Part shown: piece after piece, positions 8,919-17,515 of the stretch
Position numbering within the stretch: the first letter of the stretch is position 1
Layout of the letters: each line of letters opens with the position of its first letter
Assembly: GCA_009379845.1 (NCBI GenBank)
Contig: WHSZ01000010.1
Coordinates: 47,394-111,393, forward strand
Direction: 5' to 3'
Source of the DNA: Pseudonocardiaceae bacterium
GTDB lineage: Bacteria > Actinomycetota > Actinomycetes > Mycobacteriales > Pseudonocardiaceae
DNA length: 64,000 nucleotides
Program-made: the position numbers and the translations under genes
Notes under the pieces: generated by a model
Seen by the model: the letters and a program-made list of their open reading frames with translations, nothing else
Told to the model about the DNA's origin: nothing
Database searches by the model: none

Positions 8919-9557
8919 ATGACCGAACCACGTACCGCGCAGATCCTGGTTGATACGCCGCCCGGTTTCGTGCGCCTCCCGCTCCCGAGCGAGGAAGAGC
9001 GCGGCACCGAGCGAATCACCGCGCTCGCGGGACAGATAGCCCAGCACGACGGCTACTCGGCGGAGCAGATGTCGCGATACCTTGGGCTGGTCGGCACCGC
9101 GCTGTACGACAACAATGTGCGGCTGTTCGGCAAGTTCGTGGTTGGTACCGATGAGCCGGCGGTCGCCACGCTCACCCTGGTCCTCGGCGGGCTGACCGAG
9201 CCGGACTCCGAGGACGCCGAGCGGATACGTAGCTACCCGGCCAAGGCGGCCGATGCACTGCTCGCGCGATACCGCGAGCGGCGACCCGATTCGGACGCCC
9301 AGGTGGTTCGGTTGCCGATCGGGCCCGCGGTTGCCGCCGCGACCGCGGGTGAATACCGGCTGCCGCCCGAGATGACCGGGCAGCACGAGGAGATCGTGCG
9401 GCCGGTGTTCCGCGCGGAGTTCCAGGTTCTCGCGCCGGACGGCGCCCGGCTCATCATCCTGAGCGTCAACACGAACAGCGAAGCGGGTTGGCCGGACGTG
9501 GCGAGAACGGCGCTGGAGGTCGCCAGCAGTATCCGTTATGAACCGGGTGACACGTGA
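8919..9557 (+). CDS. conserved T7SS-cassette protein, unknown function
   Basis: A 212-residue soluble protein with no signal peptide or membrane helix. It mixes helices and strands: an N-terminal FVRLPLPSEEE segment, a charged middle, and a strand-rich end (FRAEFQVLAPDGARLIILSVNTNSEAGWPDVARTALEVASSIRY). It starts three bases after the WXG gene and ends overlapping the next start (GTGA), so it is made with the cassette. A chaperone or immunity role is possible from its position only. I do not recognise the family. Confidence 0.6.
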   Translation: MTEPRTAQILVDTPPGFVRLPLPSEEERGTERITALAGQIAQHDGYSAEQMSRYLGLVGTALYDNNVRLFGKFVVGTDEPAVATLTLVLGGLTEPDSEDAERIRSYPAKAADALLARYRERRPDSDAQVVRLPIGPAVAAATAGEYRLPPEMTGQHEEIVRPVFRAEFQVLAPDGARLIILSVNTNSEAGWPDVARTALEVASSIRYEPGDT

Positions 9558-10475
9558 GCGACACCGCCCTACTGCTGATCGCTCTCGTGATCATCGTCGC
9601 GACGCCCGTGGCCATGGTCGCGATATTCCGTTATCGGAAGCGGTACTTCGGAAGAGAAAACAGCCGCAGTCTGCTGCAATACCAGCATTTCGCCGGCCAG
9701 CCCGAGGTCGTGGTAGATCCGGCGTTGTGGGAAATCGGACCGCAGGAAATTCGAACGATCGCCGGCCAGCAGGGCTATACGGAAGTGCCATCAAGATATC
9801 CGGGCACGCTCATGTTTCATCGGCAGCCGGCTCCTGGACCGGTTTCCGATACCCCGTGCACACCACACCCACGTCCCATGATCTCGAACACCGGCTCGCC
9901 GCACTGCAGGACAAGAAACCGTTCGTTTGGTTGAGCACGCTGGATATCGGCGCGTCCGCCGAACAGATCATGGCGGCGGCGCCGCGATACGGGTGGAATG
10001 CCCGCCTGGTCGCCAGCGCACCTGCCGAATCGATCATGCTGCTCACTCGGCAACCGATCGGTCGCCTCGTGGAACTGCATCAACTGCCTGGTATACGCAA
10101 ATCACCGCGACAATGTGGCACGGAATCGGTGTCGCAGTGGTAGCCGTCGGACTCATTTCTTTTCTGATGTCGATGGGCGCCGTAGAGGGCATTGCCATCG
10201 CCGCGATCGGTCTCCCTCTTCTCATCCTCACCATTTCCGGTTTCGCATTGATTGAGGTGCCGTACTGGGGCGGCAAATCGACCGAGCTAACCCGGCTGGT
10301 TTCCGAATTCAACGGGCGGAACCTGGTAACCCTGAACGGAAGCAAGTTGAATTTGCCGGACACGATTATCACGCAGGTCGCCGATCAGCTGGGGTACTCG
10401 TTCGGGGCCGCGGCGATCGGCAGCCGCGCGGAAGGGCACGGCCGTAAGATCAAGTTCGTCAAGCGTCTGAATTGA
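9554..10475 (+). pseudogene. first copy of T7SS-cassette membrane protein, two frameshifts
   Basis: Compared with the intact copy at 10631-11569, this stretch keeps the whole gene but in three frames. Frame one covers the start (GTG 9554; TM helix LLLIALVIIVATPVAMVAIF; LLQYQHFAGQPEVVVDPALW). A shift between about 9830 and 9870 leads to DLEHRLAALQDKKPFVWLSTLDIG. A second shift near 10073-10085 leads to the two-helix segment and the end (HGRKIKFVKRLN). Shared landmarks with the second copy are DKK.F.WLS, LTRQP.G and GSR.E.HGRKI.F. The divergence between copies is large, so the duplication is not recent. Indels may be real decay or sequence errors. Confidence 0.65.
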
Positions 10476-10488
10476 GGGGATTTCGGAT

Positions 10489-10563
10489 GGCATACCAGGG
10501 GAATCCGCAACTGATCGAAGAAATGCGCTGGCAGCTGGAGCAGAAAGCGGACGTCAACCCATG
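10489..10563 (+). pseudogene. 25-codon remnant of a YbaB/EbfC-like gene
   Basis: The ATG at 10489 opens a 25-codon frame starting MAYQGNPQLIEEMRWQLEQ and stopping at 10563. The first 18 residues match the start of the full gene at 11579 (MAYQANPQLIEEMRWQLER) with a single change. The remaining 170 residues are absent. It lies directly after the first membrane-protein copy, just as the full gene lies after the second, so it is the leftover of a duplicated pair. Confidence 0.75.
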
Positions 10564-10630
10564 AACACCGCGCAAGATCATGTTCTGTCGACGACCACAC
10601 TAACGGACACCGGCACAGGGAGACAGAGCC

Positions 10631-11569
10631 GTGGACGCACTCGTAATCATCGCCGCCGCGGTCGCCGTGCCGGCGGCCGTCGTGGGAGCCATTTTTTTGG
10701 CTCGAGCCGTGCTGCGGTATCACGAAGGCCGAAACAGCACCAGCGAGTTGCACTACCGGTACTTCGCTCAGCAGCTTTTCGCCGGAGCGCCCGAAGTCAC
10801 CATCGACTTGGGACAGTGGGATCTGAACATCGGCCAGATCCAAGCGATCGCTGTGGAGCATGGCTATGTCGAGGTAAATCCACCCCGCTACTCCGGCGCG
10901 CTGACCTTTCAGCTGCGCCAGCCAACCACGGCAGTGCTACCGGCTGCCCCGACTCCACCGAAGATGGAGCGCGAGCTCATCAAGGTCCGTGACAAGAAAA
11001 CGTTCTGCTGGTTGAGCAGTGCCAACACCGGACTTTCGCCCCAGCAGATCAGCACTGTGAGCGCTGGATACGGGCTCGCCGCTCGGTTGGTAGCTTCGTC
11101 GCAGCGTGACGCGATCACGCTGGTGAGCCGGCAACCCGTCGGACAACTCTGGGAGCTGCGGCAGTGGATCTCGCCATTCTGGCGCATTCCAGCCGCGGTG
11201 TGGCAGGGACTCGGGTTCGGACTCGTCGGCCTCAGCCTAGTCAGCTCTCTCGCACTTCCACCGTTGCTGGACGGCAGTGACGTGCTCAAGAAGTCGCTCT
11301 GGGTCGGCGCGGCTGTCGCGTCCGTTGTCGGGTTGGTTGTGGCCAGCGTGCCGTTCTGGGGACCGAAGACCACCCGGCTCACCCGGCTCGTCGCGGAGTT
11401 CAGCGGCAAGAACTATGTGACCGTGAACGTCAGCATCCTTAACCTGCCGGATGCGATGGTAGCGCAGATCGCCAGCCAGTTCGGCTACGTGTTCGTCGAT
11501 GCCAGCATCGGCAGCCGCCTGGAACTGCACGGCCGCAAGATCACGTTCATCAAGCAACAACGGAACTGA
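10631..11569 (+). CDS. T7SS-cassette membrane protein, intact second copy
   Basis: A 312-residue protein starting at GTG 10631 behind GGGAGA. It has one helix at residues 2-24, a soluble region to about 180 (with DKKTFCWLSS and LVSRQPVG), two helices near 193-213 (GLVGLSLVSSLALPPLL) and 218-238 (WVGAAVASVVGLVVASVPFWG), and a C-terminal domain ending in SRLELHGRKITFIKQ. No enzyme motif is visible. It pairs with the YbaB-like gene ten bases downstream. The frameshifted copy upstream shows this pair was duplicated. Confidence 0.7.
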   Translation: MDALVIIAAAVAVPAAVVGAIFLARAVLRYHEGRNSTSELHYRYFAQQLFAGAPEVTIDLGQWDLNIGQIQAIAVEHGYVEVNPPRYSGALTFQLRQPTTAVLPAAPTPPKMERELIKVRDKKTFCWLSSANTGLSPQQISTVSAGYGLAARLVASSQRDAITLVSRQPVGQLWELRQWISPFWRIPAAVWQGLGFGLVGLSLVSSLALPPLLDGSDVLKKSLWVGAAVASVVGLVVASVPFWGPKTTRLTRLVAEFSGKNYVTVNVSILNLPDAMVAQIASQFGYVFVDASIGSRLELHGRKITFIKQQRN

Positions 11570-11578
11570 GGGATGGGG

Positions 11579-12148
11579 ATGGCGTACCAGGCGAACCCGC
11601 AACTGATCGAGGAAATGCGCTGGCAGCTGGAACGGATTTCGCATCGCAAGGCGGAAAACGAGCGCCTGATCAACCAGCTCGATGCGGCCGACAGTGAGCT
11701 CGGCGCGCTGACGGCGACCGCGAGTTCACCGGACCGGCTGGTGACGGTGCAGGCCGGGCCGGGCGGGGTCATCCAGGATGTCAGCCTCACCGAGGACGCG
11801 CTGCGGACGGATGCCGGGACGCTGTCCCGGACGATCACCGCCACCATCCGGGAAGCCACCGCCAACGCGGCGAAGTCCCAGCTCGAGATCGTGCGTCAGC
11901 AGGTCGGCGGACACGTGAATGCCAGTGAGGTGCTCGGTCCGCACGCCCGCTTGCTCGACCGGCACGTCGCCGAACCCGAGCAGGACACCGCCGCCCAGCC
12001 TCCGGCGGACGCGCACCACGAGGAACCAGTGGCGAGTGTGCTCACCAACGACACGACCCGACCCGCGAGCACCGCACCTCGCGCCGAGAAACCGGTCAGT
12101 GAGAGCGACGCGTTCCTCCGAAACCTCGGCCTGCACGACGACCACTGA
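11579..12148 (+). CDS. YbaB/EbfC-family nucleoid-associated-like protein of the T7SS cassette
   Basis: A 189-residue protein. Residues 1-100 follow the YbaB/EbfC pattern: a long N-terminal helix (EEMRWQLERISHRKAENERLI), strands VTVQAGPGGVIQDVSLTEDAL, and a second long helix (LSRTITATIREATANAAKSQLEIV). The tail (about 115-189) is Pro/Ala/Asp-rich and disordered. YbaB proteins bind DNA as dimers, and T7SS loci of actinobacteria often carry such a gene with an unknown role. I take the ATG at 11579 rather than 11573, because the truncated copy upstream starts at the equivalent MAYQ. Confidence 0.75.
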   Translation: MAYQANPQLIEEMRWQLERISHRKAENERLINQLDAADSELGALTATASSPDRLVTVQAGPGGVIQDVSLTEDALRTDAGTLSRTITATIREATANAAKSQLEIVRQQVGGHVNASEVLGPHARLLDRHVAEPEQDTAAQPPADAHHEEPVASVLTNDTTRPASTAPRAEKPVSESDAFLRNLGLHDDH

Positions 12149-12159
12149 ATCGCGGATTG

Positions 12160-12280
12160 CGCGTTTAGCACGCTAACCGCGCACGAATGGGCCCGCATGT
12201 GGGTGACGAATAACCGCGGTTAGCCCGCTAAACGCGGTACTTAGCGGGCGCAACTACCGCGGTTAGCCCGCTAAACGCGG
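12160..12280. repeat. palindromic repeat array, site C (one degenerate forward, two reverse units)
   Basis: A degenerate forward unit lies at 12160-12181 with centre GCACGC. Two standard reverse units follow at 12214-12237 and 12257-12280, 43 bp apart. The array fills the gap between the YbaB-like gene (plus) and resA (minus). The resA stop codon (TTA on the plus strand, 12284-12286) lies four bases beyond the last unit, within the conserved flank. Confidence 0.85.
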
Positions 12281-12283
12281 TAG

Positions 12284-12865
12284 TTAGCCTTCCTTGGCGG
12301 GTTCGCCGGCGAGCTTGCGCACCACGGGCAGCAGGTCGCTCTCCAGCAACGGCGTGAGGAATACCGCGGACACCCGATGCTGCCGATCAAGCACGATCGT
12401 GGACGGCACCGCGTTGCGCGGATACCCCCTCAACGCGAGCAGCGACCGCCCGGGCGGGTCGAAGATCGACGGGTATGTCAACCCGCGGTCCCGCATGAAG
12501 TCCTGCGCCGAGGTGCGATCGTCCCGCACGTCGATGCCCAGCATCCGCACGCCGTCCGCCTTGGTCTTCCGGTACACCCGCTCCAGCTCGGGTGCCTCGC
12601 TGCGGCACGGCCCGCACCAGGTACCCCACAGGTTGATCACCACGACCTTGCCTGCGAAGTCCTCGCTCGAGATCCGCTTGCCCTCATCCATCAGGCTGTC
12701 GCCGGAAATCGCTGGCATCCGTTGCCGGTCGGCGCCCCGGTAGAAGATCTTGGTCTTTCCGTCCGGCGCCACGAACTCGAAGTCGCTGCCCCTGGACACC
12801 GCGTCGTCGCCGGTGGTGCACCCCACCACGAGCAACGCCGCGAGCAGGGCCAGTACCACCCTCAT
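12284..12865 (-). CDS. resA: ResA-like thioredoxin lipoprotein for cytochrome c maturation
   Basis: A 193-residue protein with a lipoprotein signal ([16 protein letters not shown], lipobox Cys at about 16) and a thioredoxin fold carrying WGTWCGPCRSEAPELE (about 79-94; CGPC redox pair) and the cis-Pro segment NAVPSTIVLD. ResA reduces the disulfide in apocytochrome c using electrons from CcdA. The start overlaps the stop of the phosphatase gene (ATGA), so it is last in the hemL-phosphatase-resA run. Its usual operon partners ccdA-resB-ccsA lie beyond the T7SS-type cassette. Confidence 0.92.
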   Translation of the reverse strand: MRVVLALLAALLVVGCTTGDDAVSRGSDFEFVAPDGKTKIFYRGADRQRMPAISGDSLMDEGKRISSEDFAGKVVVINLWGTWCGPCRSEAPELERVYRKTKADGVRMLGIDVRDDRTSAQDFMRDRGLTYPSIFDPPGRSLLALRGYPRNAVPSTIVLDRQHRVSAVFLTPLLESDLLPVVRKLAGEPAKEG

Positions 12866-13491
12866 GCGCCTGCCACCACCGGATCCGTAGCACCGGCCGG
12901 TTCGCTGTACACGATCTCGACCACCTGCTCGTCGTCGAACACCACGCTGGTCAACGAGGCGAGCGAGCACTGCCGCCGCCGAGGGTCGTGCCACAGCCGC
13001 CGTCCGTCGAGAAACCGTCGCAATGTCCACACCGGCAGCTGATGCGACACGCACACCGCCTCGTGCCCCTCGGCGACTTGCCGCGCGCGGTGCACCGCGC
13101 CGAGCATCCGGTGCGCGATGTCCAGGTACGGCTCACCCCACGACGGCAGCAGCGGGTTGCGCAGTTTCGGCCAGTACCGCGGATGCCGCAGCACACCGTC
13201 GCCAACACCAACCCGCAGCCCCTCGAACACGTTGTCCGCCTCGATCAACCGCCCATCGCTGACCACGTCCAGCCGGTGCGACGCGGCGATCGGCTCCGCG
13301 GTCTGCTGTGCGCGCTCGAGCGGCGAGGCGACCACGTGGCCGATGTCGTGCCTGGCGAGATACTCCGCGATCGTCAGCGCCTGCTCCTTCCCACGTGCGG
13401 ACAGATCGAACCCGGGCAGCCGGCCGTACAGCACACCGCCCGGATTGTGCACTTCGCCGTGCCGCAGCAAGTGCACGATCGTTGTCGTCAC
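12862..13491 (-). CDS. histidine phosphatase superfamily protein (Rv0525-like)
   Basis: A 209-residue protein with the phosphoglycerate-mutase-like signature [10 protein letters not shown] (catalytic His about 10), [14 protein letters not shown] and a second catalytic His in CVSHQLPVW (about 151). It starts with GTG at 13491, overlapping the hemL stop (GTGA), and its own stop overlaps resA. The order hemL-phosphatase-resA matches Rv0524-Rv0526. The substrate is unknown, and a true glycolytic role is unlikely because gpmA is present at 51542. Confidence 0.85.
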   Translation of the reverse strand: MTTTIVHLLRHGEVHNPGGVLYGRLPGFDLSARGKEQALTIAEYLARHDIGHVVASPLERAQQTAEPIAASHRLDVVSDGRLIEADNVFEGLRVGVGDGVLRHPRYWPKLRNPLLPSWGEPYLDIAHRMLGAVHRARQVAEGHEAVCVSHQLPVWTLRRFLDGRRLWHDPRRRQCSLASLTSVVFDDEQVVEIVYSEPAGATDPVVAGA

Positions 13492-14810
13492 GCCGGCTCC
13501 TCGGCCGCCGCGGCGGCGGCAGCCGCGGCCGGCAACGCCTCGGCGATCGCGGTGAACGCCTCGCTGCCCATCGCCGTGTTCACGAAGAACGCCTCGAACG
13601 CGCTCGGCGGCGGGTACACGCCCCGCTCGAGCAGCGCGTGGAAGAACGGCCCGAACCGCCAGGTCTGCGAGGCCCGCGCGCCCGGATAGTCGCGCACCGG
13701 CTGCTCGGCGAAGAACACGCTGACCAGGTTGCCCGCGTACTGCACGGTGTGCGGAACGCCCTCCGCGGTCAGCGCCTCGGTGAACAGGTCGCCGAGCCGG
13801 CGGGCGTTGCGGTCCAGGGTGCGGTACACCTCGTCGTCGGCGGCTCGCAAGGTAGCCAACCCCGCTGCCACCGCGACCGGGTTCCCCGCCAGCGTGCCCG
13901 CCTGATACACCGGTCCCCTCGGCGCGAGTTGCGCCATGACGTCGGCGCGCCCGCCGAACGCCGCGGCCGGCAACCCGCCCGACATCACCTTGCCGAACGT
14001 GTACAGGTCGCCGGCGACACCGTCCAGGCCGTACCAACCGGCGGCGGAGACCCGGAACCCGGTCATCACCTCGTCCATGATCAGCAGTGCGCCGTCCGCG
14101 CTGGTGATCTCCCGCAGTGCGGCGTTGAACCCTGGGTCCGGCGGCACCGCGCCCATGTTGCCGGCGGCAGCTTCGGTGATCACGCAGGCGATCTCGCCCG
14201 CGTTCTCCGCGAACGCCCGCCGCACCGCGTCGATGTCGTTGTACGGCACCACGATCGTGTCGCTGGCTTGCGCACCCGTGACTCCCGGGCTGGTCGGCAA
14301 CCCGAGGGTGGCAACGCCCGAGCCCGCCTGGGCAAGCAACGCGTCCACGTGCCCGTGGTAGCACCCGGCGAACTTGATCACCTTGCCGCAGCCGGTGAAC
14401 GCCCTGGCCAGCCGGATGGCGCTCATCGTGGCCTCGGTGCCGGAGTTGACCAGCCGAACCTGGTCAACCGGATCCACCCGAGCGATGATCTCCTCGGCGA
14501 GTTCGACTTCGCCGACGGTCGGCGTGCCGAACGACAGCCCCGAACCGGCCGCCCTCTGCACGGCGTCCACAACGGCCGGATGCGCATGCCCCAAGATCAT
14601 CGGTCCCCATGAACCGATCAGGTCGACGTACCGGTTTCCATCCGCATCGGTGAGGTACGGTCCCTCGGCGGCGACCACGAATCTCGGCGTGCCGCCGACC
14701 GAATTGAAACCACGTACCGGTGAGTTCACCCCGCCAGGCGTGGCCGAGCGCGCGCGCTCGAACAGCTCCGCCGAGCGGGTGGGCTTGGTTGCGTGAAGTT
14801 TCGCCGTCAC
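13488..14810 (-). CDS. hemL: glutamate-1-semialdehyde 2,1-aminomutase
   Basis: A 440-residue class-III PLP aminotransferase-fold enzyme that turns glutamate-1-semialdehyde into 5-aminolevulinate, the second step of C5 haem synthesis. Family motifs seen: [60 protein letters not shown] and the PLP lysine in [10 protein letters not shown] (about K274). It starts at GTG 14810. The end carries a nine-alanine run ([14 protein letters not shown]), unusual but C-terminal to the fold. It supplies ALA to HemB at 17516 and works after HemA at 21082. Confidence 0.96.
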   Translation of the reverse strand: MTAKLHATKPTRSAELFERARSATPGGVNSPVRGFNSVGGTPRFVVAAEGPYLTDADGNRYVDLIGSWGPMILGHAHPAVVDAVQRAAGSGLSFGTPTVGEVELAEEIIARVDPVDQVRLVNSGTEATMSAIRLARAFTGCGKVIKFAGCYHGHVDALLAQAGSGVATLGLPTSPGVTGAQASDTIVVPYNDIDAVRRAFAENAGEIACVITEAAAGNMGAVPPDPGFNAALREITSADGALLIMDEVMTGFRVSAAGWYGLDGVAGDLYTFGKVMSGGLPAAAFGGRADVMAQLAPRGPVYQAGTLAGNPVAVAAGLATLRAADDEVYRTLDRNARRLGDLFTEALTAEGVPHTVQYAGNLVSVFFAEQPVRDYPGARASQTWRFGPFFHALLERGVYPPPSAFEAFFVNTAMGSEAFTAIAEALPAAAAAAAAAEEPA

Positions 14811-14846
14811 GCCGCCCAGTCTGGCAGGTCGGCCGCCATGGCCTCG

Positions 14847-15257
14847 CTACCCGTCCGGCTCCGCCTCGTCACCTCGCCGCTTGCGCTGCCGCTTGGCGCG
14901 CGCCCGCGCCGCCCGCGCCAGCTGCCGAACGGCGTCCAGCACAAGGAACCCGGCCAGGAGCCCAAAACCGACCGCGACGGCGACCCAGTTCCCGTAGTAC
15001 CTGGTGAATTGCGGTTCTACGCCACCGGTGCCGCGCATCGTGCTGGTCACCACGCCGTTGCTCCACGCCCACAGTGCGCCCCAGATCGCGAGCGCGGCCA
15101 CCACCAGCTCGATCAACGCGACAACCGCGCGCCACGGCTGGTTCAACGTTCCGTGATCACCGTGCCTCGGCTCCGACACCGGTTCCACCCGTTCCGGACG
15201 GCGCCGCTCGTCCGCCTGCGACGCGGTCGACTCGAGACGTTCCTGCGAGGCGTTCAC
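14847..15257 (-). CDS. two-helix membrane protein, unknown
   Basis: A 136-residue protein: an acidic/basic N-terminal 45 residues, a helix near 49-70 (VVALIELVVAALAIWGALWAW), an outer loop with FTRYYGNW, a second helix near 94-115 (AVAVGFGLLAGFLVLDAV) and a strongly basic tail (RARAKRQRKRRGDEAE). The GTG at 15257 is chosen because the reading frame further upstream codes for an atypical Cys-rich stretch. It sits 36 bp downstream of the start side of hemL, on the same strand. No family is recognised. Confidence 0.6.
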   Translation of the reverse strand: MNASQERLESTASQADERRRPERVEPVSEPRHGDHGTLNQPWRAVVALIELVVAALAIWGALWAWSNGVVTSTMRGTGGVEPQFTRYYGNWVAVAVGFGLLAGFLVLDAVRQLARAARARAKRQRKRRGDEAEPDG

Positions 15258-15270
15258 GCACCTTAGCTTC

Positions 15271-15714
15271 TCATGGCTCCACGATCTCGCGCAGCGCAGC
15301 CTGTAATGACTCGCCGTCACGGGCCCAGCCGAGCACCACGCTGCCGTCGTCCAGCTTCAACGGGACACCGTGGTACTTCCTCGGCACGGCGAGCGCGCCG
15401 CCAAGTACCCGCGCACCGACCGGTGTGCCCACTTCGGACACCTCCGCGATGCGCCGTACCTCAAGGGTTTCCCGGCCCTGACGCAGCGTGGTGCGGGTCA
15501 GCAGGACGGCAAGGAACCGGCGCCGCGCGTGGATCCACACCACCGACACGACCAGTAGTCCGAGGCCGGACAGCAACCAGCCCGCCAGGTGCACCGGCCC
15601 GGTCGCGATGTCCAGACCGAGGCCGATCAGCACGAAAGCCGGCGCCCACAGCAACGGCCACCAGCTCGCGCCGCGCTCCGCGTAGAGCACCGGCCCATCG
15701 TGCTCGATCATCAA
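15271..15714 (-). CDS. two-helix membrane protein with C-terminal PH-like domain, unknown
   Basis: A 147-residue protein. It has two closely spaced helices (about 19-36 and 43-61: WPLLWAPAFVLIGLGLDI and LAGWLLSGLGLLVVSVVW), then a strand-rich cytoplasmic domain (LLTRTTLRQGRETLEVRRIAEV...LKLDDGSVVLGWARD). The final helix (SLQAALREIVE) completes a PH-like layout seen in actinobacterial membrane-PH proteins. ATG at 15714 or 15711; no clear ribosome-binding site. It is 13 bp from the upstream gene's 3' side. Confidence 0.55.
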   Translation of the reverse strand: MMIEHDGPVLYAERGASWWPLLWAPAFVLIGLGLDIATGPVHLAGWLLSGLGLLVVSVVWIHARRRFLAVLLTRTTLRQGRETLEVRRIAEVSEVGTPVGARVLGGALAVPRKYHGVPLKLDDGSVVLGWARDGESLQAALREIVEP

Positions 15715-15723
15715 CAGGTGCGG

Positions 15724-16329
15724 TCAGGACGCCTTGAAGTAGTAGTTCGCACCGCCGATGTACATGTACACGATGCCGAGGATGATGGCGATCGGCTGCA
15801 CGATGGTCACGATGGCGGCCACCGAACCGAGCCCTCCCATGGCGAACAGCGCGCCGAGCGCCGCCAGCCCGACCAACCCGAGAAGAGCGGCGATCCCGCC
15901 GAGGATGGTGAGCAGGATCCGAGCCCAGTTCTGCCCGGCCCGCATCGCGAACACCGTGGCTATCCACGCCGCGGCCAGCGCGAAGCTGAACAGCGCGGCA
16001 CCGGTGCTCGCGCCCTGACTGAGCTGGGAACTGTCGGTCAACGCGAAGTTCAGGATGCCGCTGATGATGCCGACACCCGCGGCGATCAACCAGAACATGA
16101 ACGACATGTTCACCGAGTTGGGCCGTGGCGGCTTCTCCAACTCCTGCTGGCTGAGCTGCGGCGGGGGTGGCAGGTGGCCCGGTGGCTGCTGCTGCCCGTA
16201 GGGCTGCTGCCCCTGATACGGCTGCTGGCCGCCGTAGGGTTGCTGACCGTACTGTTGTCCATGCTGCGGCGGTGGCGCCGACGGATACTGCTGGCCGTAT
16301 GGCTGGCCAGGGCCTTGTGGTGTGCTCAC
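15724..16329 (-). CDS. four-helix membrane protein with Gln/Tyr/Pro-rich N-terminus (paralogue 1)
   Basis: A 201-residue protein. Residues 1-65 are repeats of the PYGQQ type (GGQQPYQGQQPYGQQQPP), which should be disordered and cytoplasmic. Four hydrophobic helices follow. Two motifs are shared with the next gene: QNWARILLTILGG after the second helix, and YMYIGGANYYFKAS at the end. Together with 16373 and 16909 it forms a run of three related genes. The GTG at 16329 is the start that keeps the family-like N-terminus. Confidence 0.6.
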   Translation of the reverse strand: MSTPQGPGQPYGQQYPSAPPPQHGQQYGQQPYGGQQPYQGQQPYGQQQPPGHLPPPPQLSQQELEKPPRPNSVNMSFMFWLIAAGVGIISGILNFALTDSSQLSQGASTGAALFSFALAAAWIATVFAMRAGQNWARILLTILGGIAALLGLVGLAALGALFAMGGLGSVAAIVTIVQPIAIILGIVYMYIGGANYYFKAS

Positions 16330-16372
16330 GCGCGACACTTTAAGGCATAACGGCGCCCGCCACATGGAAACG

Positions 16373-16912
16373 TTAGTGAGCCGTCCGGAAATAGTGATTC
16401 GCGCCGCCGACGTACATGAACACGAAGCCCACCACCATGGCGATCGAGCGGCCGAGGGCCAGCACCGCCCTGGACGCCTCCGACCCGCCCGCCTCGAATG
16501 CGTCAGCGAGGCCGACGATGTCCACCACTGCCGACAGCACGCTGAGCAGGCCGAGCACGGTGAGCAGGATCCGTGCCCAGTTGTGCCCGGACCACATGGC
16601 GAACACCGACGCGATCAGCATGGCGACCAGCACCAGGGCGAACACCGCGTAGGCACGCAGGATGCTGCTGCCGGCGCCGGCCCGCTCGGCGGCGTCGTTG
16701 GCGGCAATGAACCCGATGATGCCGGCGGCCAGGCCGAGCGCGGCGGCGAGCAGCAGCAACCCGAACGCGATATGCACGGAGGCCGGCCGCGGCGGCTTCT
16801 GGAACTCCGGCAGATCGAGCTGCCGGGCCTGCAACCCGTAACCCGGCTGGCCGTAGCCGGGCTGGCCGTGCGGTGGGTAATGCGGGCCGCCCGGCCGCTG
16901 CGGAGCGCTCAT
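16373..16912 (-). CDS. four-helix membrane protein (paralogue 2)
   Basis: A 179-residue protein built like its neighbour: a Pro/Gly/Tyr-rich leader (GQPGYGQPGYGLQ), the linker EFQKPPRPASVH, four helices, and the motifs HNWARILLTVLGL and FMYVGGANHYFRTAH. The ATG at 16912 overlaps the stop of the gene at 16909 (ATGA), so the two are coupled. Function unknown; the shared linker KPPRP(A/N)SV is a useful marker. Confidence 0.6.
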   Translation of the reverse strand: MSAPQRPGGPHYPPHGQPGYGQPGYGLQARQLDLPEFQKPPRPASVHIAFGLLLLAAALGLAAGIIGFIAANDAAERAGAGSSILRAYAVFALVLVAMLIASVFAMWSGHNWARILLTVLGLLSVLSAVVDIVGLADAFEAGGSEASRAVLALGRSIAMVVGFVFMYVGGANHYFRTAH

Positions 16913-17472
16913 AGCCGGTTCGGCCGCGGAAAGTAGTCCCGGGTGCTTGGCATGAACAGCAGCACGAGCGCGACCACCGCGAGCAGCGCGCTGAACAATC
17001 CGATGATGCTGCCGAAGAAGAACTGGAAGAGCACGGTGATCACGGTCAGCACGGCCAGCGTAGTGCGTGCCGAGCGAGTGCCTTCCCGCGCCTTGTAGCC
17101 GAACAGCGCGTACAACGCCGCGAGGATCAGGGAACCGATGAGCAACGACCACAGCAGCGTGTTCGCGCCGTCGGCGATCTGCTCGGGGGTGACCCGCGCG
17201 TTGCGGTTCCGGTTCACCGCTTGCTCGATCATCGCTTCCTTGGCCGTGAACGCCAGCCCGGCGCCGAACACGGCGAACACTCCGGTACCGATCCACAACC
17301 AGAACGAGTAGTGCACGAGCTTCGGAGCATTCGCACCTGGACGCTGCGCAGCAGCCTCATCCGCGGTCGGCATCACCGGGAACTCCTCATCCTTGGGCTG
17401 CGGCGCGCGGGTAGAGCCCTCGGTTGCCCGCTTGCCCTCGTCCGAATCGCCTGCATTGGTCACGTTATGCAC
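16909..17472 (-). CDS. four-helix membrane protein (paralogue 3)
   Basis: A 187-residue protein with a charged N-terminal 50 residues, four predicted helices (about 53-73, 107-127, 136-156 and 159-175) and the end MPSTRDYFPRPNRL, which resembles the paralogues' YYFKAS/HYFRTAH ends. It lacks the Tyr/Gln-rich leader. GTG at 17472 (GGGAGG 11 bases upstream) or GTG at 17463. It is 43 bp downstream of hemB and coupled to the next paralogue. Confidence 0.6.
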   Translation of the reverse strand: MHNVTNAGDSDEGKRATEGSTRAPQPKDEEFPVMPTADEAAAQRPGANAPKLVHYSFWLWIGTGVFAVFGAGLAFTAKEAMIEQAVNRNRNARVTPEQIADGANTLLWSLLIGSLILAALYALFGYKAREGTRSARTTLAVLTVITVLFQFFFGSIIGLFSALLAVVALVLLFMPSTRDYFPRPNRL

Positions 17473-17515
17473 GTTATGCGCGTCCTCCCACGGCTGTCCA
17501 CCTGGGTCTCGATCG

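Noticed and set aside
15255..15320. Longer start for the two-helix protein at 14847
   Set aside because: The added 21 residues are Cys/Arg-rich, unlike a membrane-protein N-terminus, and overlap the neighbouring gene's stop region.
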